NCBI RefSeq assembly: GCF_000949455.1 | Contig: NZ_JXXK01000049.1 | Coordinates: 1-15,433 of the forward strand | Reading direction: 5' to 3' | DNA: 15,433 nt | Source of the DNA: Ruthenibacterium lactatiformans | Lineage (GTDB): Bacteria > Bacillota > Clostridia > Oscillospirales > Ruminococcaceae | Shown here: piece by piece, positions 1 through 5,261 of the stretch | How positions within the stretch are numbered: position 1 is the stretch's first letter | How the letters are laid out: each line of letters begins with the position of its first letter | Translations under genes and position numbers: made by a program | The notes under the pieces: model-generated | Seen by the model: the letters and a program-made list of their open reading frames with translations, nothing else | Database searches by the model: none | What the model was told of the DNA's origin: nothing

Positions 1-453
1 ATCGAACCCGAGCCGGAGCCTGCTCCGGAGCCGGAAGGACCGGCGGCACCGGTGGAGATCCCTGTGCAGGAGGACGCCCGCGCGCTGACGCTGGCCGACC
101 TTGCCTGTACGCTGCTCTCCATCCTGTTTGCAATCCTTGTGTGGCTGCGCAGGAAAAAAGACGGCGGTGAAGATGCAAACGATGAAGATGAACAGGTCGA
201 TGAGGACGTAGAAGAAGATGAGCCGCGGGGATACGCTGTCCAGAAAACCGTGAATGCGGTGCTGGCGGTACTGTCTGTGGTATTGTTCTTCCTCACGCAG
301 CCGCTTGTATGGCGCTTCCGATTGGTGGACTGGTGGACGGTGCTGTTCGTGCTGCTGTGCGGCACGGCGCTGGCCATGCTCATCTGGAAACGCAGAGAAG
401 AAAACGACCCCGAAGAAATTGATGAAGAAAACATGGAGGATTTTGCAGAATGA
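1..453 (+). CDS. C-terminal part of a multi-pass membrane/surface protein (5' end outside window)
   Basis: The frame is open from base 1, so the protein begins before the window; the GTG at 52 is in frame but lies inside a Pro-Glu linker and is not a convincing start. What is visible is a PEPEPAPEPEG-type linker, a hydrophobic segment (codons about 33-49, ending in the stop-transfer WLRRKK), a very acidic loop, two more hydrophobic segments with a short gap, and a charged acidic tail. This three-helix C-terminus after a proline-rich stalk resembles the ends of large surface proteins encoded in Clostridia integrative conjugative elements; that is a recollection of family style, not a search result. 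Its stop overlaps the next start (ATGA at 450-453), indicating translational coupling. Function unknown; likely anchors a large extracellular region. Confidence 0.6.
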   Translation: MEPEPEPAPEPEGPAAPVEIPVQEDARALTLADLACTLLSILFAILVWLRRKKDGGEDANDEDEQVDEDVEEDEPRGYAVQKTVNAVLAVLSVVLFFLTQPLVWRFRLVDWWTVLFVLLCGTALAMLIWKRREENDPEEIDEENMEDFAE

Positions 454-1190
454 AAACAATTGTATCACTGGCCCTTGCGGGCCTCATGTCCATTTCCGCA
501 CTGCTTCCCGCGCTGGCGGCGCAGGAAGCGGAAAGCGTATCCATCGCCGAAAGCTCCGGTATTTCGGAAAGTGTGACGCAGGCTGAAAATACTGCATCCG
601 GCTCCGGAAGTTTGGCGGACGGAAGCGCCGCATCCGATTCCAGCAGTGCAGCGGATGAAAGCACTGCGCCGGAGTCCGGCAGCAATGCAGGGGCCGATGT
701 TTCGCAGCCCGAATCCGACAGTATGCCGGTGGAGTCTGACAGCAGCACTTCTGAGGGTTCGGAAACGGAAACCAGCAGCTCGCTGCCTGTTTCCGACAGT
801 ATGACATCCGCTGAAATGGACGCTGACTCGGAACCGGCTTCCGGCAGCGAAACAGCGGAATCGGACGCCAATGGCGAAGATTCGTCTGGTGTAACGGCAG
901 CAACAGCGGACGAACAGACGGTCCCTGTTACGGTATCGGAAGAATACGCGATCCTGCTTGCGACCAACCAGGCGGACAGCATGATGGGCCATGCGGGTAT
1001 GAGGCGCAGCAGTACCTGTAAGCAGCTTGTCGAGTCCTTTATACTGGCGGACTACACTGCTGATAATGAGGAGAATGCCTATAAGCTTCTCTGGGCGGCA
1101 CTCAACCAAGCTATCGTATCACTTTCGGAAGAAGGAGGAGGCATTGGGCATTGTGTTTATGGAAGTGGAACGATTCGATTGTATCGATAA
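450..1190 (+). CDS. Secreted Ser/Glu/Ala-rich hypothetical protein
   Basis: This 246-codon frame starts with ATG inside the ATGA overlap with the upstream gene. Residues 1-23 form a signal peptide (MKTIVSLALAGLMSISALLPALA, cut as two parts here: basic start, hydrophobic core, then ALA cleavage site). Residues about 24-160 are low-complexity Ser, Glu, Ala, Asp and Thr and probably form an extended extracellular stalk. Residues about 165-230 are more globular (a region around MMGHAGMRRSSTCKQLVES). I do not recognise a domain. The last 15 residues after a purine-rich run near 1127-1142 look unlike protein, and a neighbouring frame stays open to 1254, so the 3' end may be frameshifted. No wall-sorting LPxTG motif is visible. 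Probably co-transcribed with the preceding membrane protein. Confidence 0.5.
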   Translation: MKTIVSLALAGLMSISALLPALAAQEAESVSIAESSGISESVTQAENTASGSGSLADGSAASDSSSAADESTAPESGSNAGADVSQPESDSMPVESDSSTSEGSETETSSSLPVSDSMTSAEMDADSEPASGSETAESDANGEDSSGVTAATADEQTVPVTVSEEYAILLATNQADSMMGHAGMRRSSTCKQLVESFILADYTADNEENAYKLLWAALNQAIVSLSEEGGGIGHCVYGSGTIRLYR

Positions 1191-1259
1191 GCTGATGCCC
1201 CAAATAGAAATATGTGCTTTTTTTGTGTTCGCAGCACTACACCAGTGGGAGTAAAAACA

Positions 1260-1670
1260 GTGACTAAAATTTATACCTTTTGCGAGAGGGACGGCCAGTC
1301 GCCGTTCCTTTCTTTATTTCATAAGCTCGACAGAAAGCTCCAGCAGAAGATTCTAAAAGGATTACGCTGCATGGTTCTATATCCGAGTTACCGTACACAA
1401 CCGCATGTCAAGCATTTTACAATCGAACGGTATTCTGGCCTGTATGAGTATCGTGAGCGTATCCGCGTCTTGTTCCGTGTCATTTACATGGTGGATTCAA
1501 AACAAAATATCATCCTCCTCGCGCCATTTATAAAAAGGCGGGATAAGGACACACAGTATGCTTTGGAACTCGCCATACAGAGAGCCGTCATTATTCGGCA
1601 ATACCCAGAGTGTCGCGTAGAGCTTGATCTCGGAGGTGAGACACCTGTATTGATTCACCGGGATATTTAG
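1260..1670 (+). CDS. RelE/HigB-like toxin, phage Gp49-like family, without an adjacent antitoxin
   Basis: The GTG at 1260 is chosen as start because a GGAG lies about 10 bases upstream and homologues typically begin with a short beta strand such as MTKIYTF; the frame extends upstream to 1212 but that part looks non-coding. The 136-residue product has the family layout: an early FLSLFHKLDRKLQQKILKGL helix pair, then a central strand pair around IERYSGLYEYRERIRVLFRV, then IILLAPFIKRRDKDT, which matches the ILLhgFxKk region of Gp49-like toxins. These toxins are ribosome-associated endoribonucleases inhibited by a cognate HTH antitoxin, usually encoded just downstream. Here the next gene, 43 bases on, is an unrelated surface protein, and no HTH gene lies upstream, so it appears orphaned. 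Confidence 0.7.
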   Translation: MTKIYTFCERDGQSPFLSLFHKLDRKLQQKILKGLRCMVLYPSYRTQPHVKHFTIERYSGLYEYRERIRVLFRVIYMVDSKQNIILLAPFIKRRDKDTQYALELAIQRAVIIRQYPECRVELDLGGETPVLIHRDI

Positions 1671-1713
1671 TATCCTTCCTTGCTATTTTGCAGTAGAAAA
1701 GAGGTTCAAAAAG

Positions 1714-2871
1714 ATGAGAAAATGGATTCTGATGCTGGTCTGTGTCCTTACGCTATCGGCGCTTTCCGTATGCTTTGCAGAGGATTCCGACAACAGCGGC
1801 GAAGTGACAGCGCAACAGTCCTATGTGAATGAAGCGATTACAGTGACAAGCGAAACATCTGCGGACGCGCCCTCACAATCCCCAGTGCTGAGGGATGTTG
1901 CTTATATGACTCAAGGAGGCAGGCAGCTGATTATCAAACTGTATGATATAGATTCAGACTATGATGTAAGCCGCTTGGCCGAACCGGATTTTGAAGAGGG
2001 GGGATTGTTGTATACACATAAAAATAGCATCAAGGTGTCTGACAATCGCACTATGGAGACCAAGCAGGCCAGCCAGACAGTGACAGTCAGCCACACAGAA
2101 AAAGACAATGCCATGGGCAGCCTGCAGCCGATGCTGGAATACTCGGAAAATGGTTTTACGGGCTAGTTGATGCTCCAGCCAGAGAGCATCACAACAACGG
2201 AGGCGGGAAAAGAAAGCTACGGTTATACCGTAAGCGACACCCGTGAATATCCCAATCTGGACCGTAACGATACGGCGTACATTCCGAAAGCAGTGGAGAA
2301 AAACGGAGTATCCCTTACACTGGCAGGCATCGACTGGCAGGCTATGGGAAACGGCACTTTTACTGCGACAGCCAGCTATTCCGGTCGGGCAACAGGCAGC
2401 AAGGTCACAGGATATACCTCAAAAGCAATCTATTCCGGCGAAGTGAGCAAGGAAACGCTGGACAGCTGCACCTACAAAGTGATTTACGAAGGTGCCCCCA
2501 TTCCTGCGCCCTATCTTCAGTATGGACTGACTGCGGGCAGTGTACTGGCTCTGCTCATCATTCTGGCTGTGCTTTGGAACAGACGAAAAAACGCGAAAAT
2601 CTACGCTCTTTTGGATGGTGAATTCAAAATCGTTCGCCGGGTGCGGATTTCCTACATTGATCCCATCGTTGATCTGACGTCGGCCGCCGTCCAGAGTCGG
2701 GTGAGCGAATACATCATCACCATCGACCGCTGGGCAACAAAACGGCTGAACAATCAGCGTCTGCGGATTTTGTGCGGCGACGGCATGGTGCGTGAACGCA
2801 ATATTCCTTTTGCTTTTCATTTTATCACAATCTATAGAGGCGAACAACGTTCCAATTCTAGAAAACGCTAA
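1714..2871 (+). pseudogene. Surface-anchored ICE-type protein gene interrupted by an in-frame TAG
   Basis: Two open stretches, 1714-2166 and 2167-2871, lie in the same frame and are separated only by TAG at 2164-2166. The first starts with ATG after an AGAGG site and encodes a signal peptide (residues 1-22, ending CFA). The joined protein would be about 385 residues: an extracellular region that continues through the stop (YSENGFTG, stop, LMLQPESITT), a stretch around YPNLDRNDTAYIPK that I recall from surface proteins in Clostridia conjugative elements, a membrane helix at about residues 270-289 followed by NRRK, and a cytosolic tail containing RISYIDPIVDLT. The second stretch has no signal peptide and no good ribosome site, so it is unlikely to be an independent gene. 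A single C-to-T change of CAG would explain the TAG. Programmed readthrough cannot be excluded. Confidence 0.7.
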
Positions 2872-3350
2872 ACATTCATTTTACCATTATTTCTACGCAA
2901 TTAGAAAGTCGGGTTTTACAACCCAAGTATCATAGATATGCTTCTGCATGAATACAAGCCTGCAAAGCTTTAGTGTCTTGATTCTGTTCCGTTATCCGGC
3001 GTTGCGGGGTTTTCTCACAAAGCTGCCGATGTATCCATCTGCCAGCATCAACACATAACGCATAATTAAAAGTGCGAACTTGGCTTCTTTGTTCCGCTGA
3101 TGGGTCAGTTCCCGGAAGAGCTGATTGCTTTATGGAGGAAACCCATTTTGTAGAAAGCATCAAATCGATATCGCTCTCCATATTCATCAAAATCGCGTGC
3201 CGTTTTCTCACCTCAAATCTGCAGGAGAGTGAGAAGTCGAGACTGGACCTACTGGCCTTTGTGTTTATATTATTGCGGCAGCTGCGGTCTGCACCGAAAG
3301 GCTACAATAACAGATAAGCATATAAAACATACGTCGGTGAACAGAGAAAC
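2872..3350. other. Intergenic stretch of about 480 bp with no recognisable gene
   Basis: Short frames exist on both strands (plus 3072-3317, minus 2930-3211), but none has a ribosome site or a motif I recognise. A small inverted repeat GGGTT-TTAC-AACCC lies at about 2912-2925 without a T-run, so it is a poor terminator. The composition is patchy and the fragments look like degraded coding sequence; it probably represents erosion between two broken mobile-element genes. Confidence 0.4.
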
Positions 3351-3353
3351 GTA

Positions 3354-3836
3354 TTGACTGGCTGTGACAACCACGGCTTTGATTATCCTTATATGAAAAA
3401 GTATCTTACGCTTCTGGAAGATGGAATGTCTTCCGGAGAGCCTGAACTTACAAAGGCCCATGCCCGTCTGCAGGCGCAGATTAGCAGCCGGGCTACGCCG
3501 CGCTTTGAACTTTTTATGGGCTGTCTCGGAAATAGAATTGCAGTTTGCAATAAAGCGGTTGAGGAAAATGGCGATTACAAGATGGTTGCACATATTTCAA
3601 TAGAAGGCAACGTCATTTGGTGCATTGCGCCGGGAGATGCTCCGGCAAAGGATGTTATTAAAATTCGACATGTGGCCGATATGGAACGTAATCGATATGA
3701 AGTCTGGTTATCTACGCTCAGTGAAATGGAGCGGTATGCATGAAAACTCGAAAAAATGGCAACAAGTGAATTGATAAATCATATTCAGACGCAGCATACG
3801 AATCAGAATGAACTTCGAAAAGAACCTTTGAAATAG
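3354..3836 (+). pseudogene. Remnant of a conserved ICE-associated hypothetical protein, truncated at both ends
   Basis: The frame opens after a TAA at 3315-3317 and runs to TGA at 3741-3743; the possible starts (TTG 3354, ATG 3393) have no ribosome site, suggesting the 5' end is lost. Residues around PRFELFMGCLGNRIAVCNKA and DYKMVAHISIEGN match a pattern I remember from short conserved proteins encoded in Clostridia conjugative elements, where a strand-rich core is followed by a helix of the kind IRHVADMERNRYE. After the TGA the same frame continues sensibly (KLEKMATSELINHIQ) to a TAG at 3834-3836, so the TGA probably arose by C-to-T from CGA. Function of the family is unknown to me. Confidence 0.5.
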
Positions 3837-3884
3837 TTCTTTTTGCATCTTGCCTTTTTATGAAATTGCAGAGTTGTGGCACGT

Positions 3885-3896
3885 TTGTGGCCACAA
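3885..3896. promoter_or_regulatory. 12-bp perfect palindrome, candidate TA operator
   Basis: TTGTGGCCACAA reads identically on both strands and ends two bases before the -35 box of the toxin-antitoxin promoter. Ribbon-helix-helix antitoxins of the RelB type usually repress their own promoter by binding short palindromes at such positions, so this is a plausible autoregulatory operator. The link is inferred from position only. Confidence 0.5.
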
Positions 3897-3898
3897 TA

Positions 3899-3927
3899 TT
3901 GACAAATTAAAACGATTGTGATATGCT
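3899..3927 (+). promoter_or_regulatory. Sigma-A type promoter of the toxin-antitoxin operon
   Basis: A perfect -35 box TTGACA (3899-3904) is followed after exactly 17 bases by TATGCT (3922-3927), a good -10 box. The antitoxin ATG at 3952 lies 24 bases downstream of the -10 box, with AGGAGG at 3938-3943, giving a short leader. Confidence 0.75.
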
Positions 3928-3951
3928 GATTTTAGACAGGAGGCGGAGTAA

Positions 3952-4254
3952 ATGGAAAATATCGTTTCATCCGCGAAAACGGATATGTTTCGCATCCGAA
4001 TCAATCCGGTGCTGCGCAAACAGTTGGAAGACGTGTATGGAAAAAATGGACTCACATTAACAGACGCGGTCAACGTTTTTTTTCAGCAGTCTCTGAATGC
4101 AGGAGGCTTTCCTTTCGAGGTGAATGAAAACAATGCTGAAATCATCAAAGCCAAGGCGATGGCCCGTTTGATGAAAGAATTGAAAGCTGCGCAGGAGGAT
4201 GCAACAATTCACTCTGAAGATGAAGTTTATGCCATGTTCGGAGTTGAAAAATGA
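3952..4254 (+). CDS. RelB/DinJ-family antitoxin
   Basis: This 100-residue protein should bind and neutralise the toxin encoded next to it and repress the operon. The N-terminal third has the RelB/DinJ ribbon-helix-helix layout: a beta strand (DMFRIRINPVLRKQLEDVY), then the GLTLTDAVNVFFQQSL helix typical of the family, and the usual GGFPFEV junction. The C-terminal half (about residues 60-100) is helical and charged and would wrap the toxin. The ATG has an ideal AGGAGG eight bases upstream. Its last codons overlap the toxin start (ATGA at 4251-4254), the usual antitoxin-first arrangement that keeps synthesis coupled. Length is normal for the family. Confidence 0.85.
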   Translation: MENIVSSAKTDMFRIRINPVLRKQLEDVYGKNGLTLTDAVNVFFQQSLNAGGFPFEVNENNAEIIKAKAMARLMKELKAAQEDATIHSEDEVYAMFGVEK

Positions 4255-4559
4255 AAATAGTATATAAGCATCAGGCGGTATTGGATATTCGTCAAACGCA
4301 GGAATATATTGCAGAGACCCTTGGCAATAAAAGGGCCGCTCAAAAGCTGGTTGCATCTATTTTGAAGGCAATATCTTTGCTGGAAGAGAATCCAATGATG
4401 GGCGTATCTATGGGAGCAAAATTTGAAATAAAAACTTCTATACGTTTTTTTATAGTCGCCAAGCATTTGGTTTTTTATGAGATCAGCGAGGATAACATGC
4501 TTTCTATTTTACGTGTATTGGATGGGCGGCAAGATTATCTAGCAATTCTTTTCGGCTGA
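4251..4559 (+). CDS. RelE/ParE-family toxin
   Basis: The 102-residue protein has the compact RelE/ParE fold signature: a first strand KIVYKHQAVLDI, two helices (RQTQEYIAETLG and KRAAQKLVASILKAISLLEENP), then the strands FEIKTSIRFFIV, HLVFYEIS and MLSILRVLDGRQDYLAIL, the last matching the LRVLhgRqD end common to the family. Members either cleave mRNA on the ribosome (RelE) or poison DNA gyrase (ParE); sequence alone does not decide which. Start ATG overlaps the antitoxin stop, with GGAG seven bases upstream. The pair is intact, unlike most neighbouring genes, as expected for a module that maintains mobile DNA. Confidence 0.85.
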   Translation: MKIVYKHQAVLDIRQTQEYIAETLGNKRAAQKLVASILKAISLLEENPMMGVSMGAKFEIKTSIRFFIVAKHLVFYEISEDNMLSILRVLDGRQDYLAILFG

Positions 4560-4588
4560 TTGGTCCCAGAACAGAAAATGATTTTTAA

Positions 4589-4621
4589 AAGTGCAGCGGT
4601 GAATCCGCTGCACTTATTTTT
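4589..4621 (+). terminator. Rho-independent terminator of the toxin-antitoxin operon
   Basis: A perfect 11-bp stem (4589-4599 with 4605-4615, AAGTGCAGCGG pairing with CCGCTGCACTT) closes a five-base loop and is followed by ATTTTTAT. It begins 30 bases after the toxin stop codon. Confidence 0.85.
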
Positions 4622-4743
4622 ATATACAGAAAAGCGGGGCTTACGCCGAAAAGCGCAAGTCCCGCAATAGCAAAATCGAACAAATCAAATTGCTTATCAA
4701 CCAAACTCAGACGGCTGATATGGAGTTGGAACTCGGAGTTGAA
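4622..4743. other. Short intergenic segment with hairpin and a possible coding relic
   Basis: A 9-bp stem with one G-U pair (4634-4642 with 4657-4665, GCGGGGCTT and AAGTCCCGC) can extend inside its loop, but there is no T-run. A plus-strand frame stays open from 4603 to TAG at 4753-4755 and ends in a protein-like stretch (KIEQIKLLINQTQTADMELE). It lacks a start and ribosome site, so it is at best the 3' end of a lost gene. Confidence 0.3.
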
Positions 4744-5007
4744 TTACCAGAATAGTCCCATATCCCGTTGTCCCGCAGCTTTGTCATTGCGGGACTGTTC
4801 TGCTGATCGAATCCCATTCGATTTAATAATACTGGTTCTTTTTTTCTCTTCAAACAGAGCTTCAGACATTTCTCCGCTTACCTCCAAAATCTTGTCGGTT
4901 GTAAAATACATATTGACTTCTGTACGGAGTTCTTCGATTACTTCATGAATTTTTTCCAATGTGCTACAGAGCTGCCAGCCCGTTTCATCATATCTTCTCT
5001 GCGGCAC
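4744..5007 (-). CDS. Small protein frame with a Spo0E-like segment; possibly the 3' part of a frameshifted gene
   Basis: The frame begins at a GTG without a convincing ribosome site. Residues about 17-52 (LEKIHEVIEELRTEVNMYF then KILEVSGEMSEALFEEKK) follow the Spo0E-like pattern IExLR...L..S.xL.xLI, a two-helix hairpin that in true Spo0E proteins dephosphorylates the sporulation regulator Spo0A. The hallmark SQELD is here SGEMS, lacking the catalytic Asp, so activity is doubtful and the resemblance may be coincidental. The first 15 residues look non-coding, and the upstream overlapping frame (4938-5141) loses protein character where this one gains it. A single-base indel near 4965 would join them into one protein. 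The tail after residue 55 is unlike any family I know. Confidence 0.4.
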   Translation of the reverse strand: MPQRRYDETGWQLCSTLEKIHEVIEELRTEVNMYFTTDKILEVSGEMSEALFEEKKRTSIIKSNGIRSAEQSRNDKAAGQRDMGLFW

Positions 5008-5141
5008 TTTCCTTGCAGGCTATTTTGCATTCGATTCCAGTTCTGCTCCGCTTTCTCCTTTGTCATGTCCCAAAAACTTTCGGCGCTTTCGTCATCGGAG
5101 CGCGTAAGATAGTAAAGCACATCTTCCAGTTCATCTGCCAC
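4938..5141 (-). CDS. Small hypothetical protein frame; possibly the 5' part of a frameshifted gene
   Basis: A GTG start at 5141 has GGGGGA seven bases upstream. The 67-residue product is charged and helical in its first 50 residues (MADELEDVLYYLTRSDDE and EKAEQNWNRMQNSLQGK), resembling short helical proteins of unknown function that occur in Clostridia mobile elements. Its last 15 residues (from about SSVAHWKK) look out of frame, while the overlapping frame ending at 4744 continues plausibly from that point, so the two are likely one gene with an indel. It lies 120 bases beyond the end of the GH30 operon on the same strand, with no clear terminator between. Confidence 0.4.
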   Translation of the reverse strand: MADELEDVLYYLTRSDDESAESFWDMTKEKAEQNWNRMQNSLQGKCRREDMMKRAGSSVAHWKKFMK

Positions 5142-5261
5142 TCAGTATCCCCCAACTTGCGTACCACAATGTAAACATGTACTCGGTTCATGTCCGTCGC
5201 TGACGTGGTTTTTTTGCTGTATATTTTGGTTTATGTTTATAATATGTTTTACTATTACAGA

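Noticed and set aside
601..850. Ser-rich repeats considered as a tandem DNA repeat or CRISPR-like array
   Set aside because: The repetition is at amino-acid composition level; there are no regularly spaced identical DNA units.
380..1109. Long minus-strand frames opposite the Ser-rich protein
   Set aside because: They are mirror frames of a repetitive Ser/Glu codon pattern, with no ribosome site and no domain; the plus-strand gene has a signal peptide and coupled start.
2930..3317. Short frames on both strands between the two broken genes
   Set aside because: No start context or recognisable motif; kept only as possible relics in the intergenic entry.
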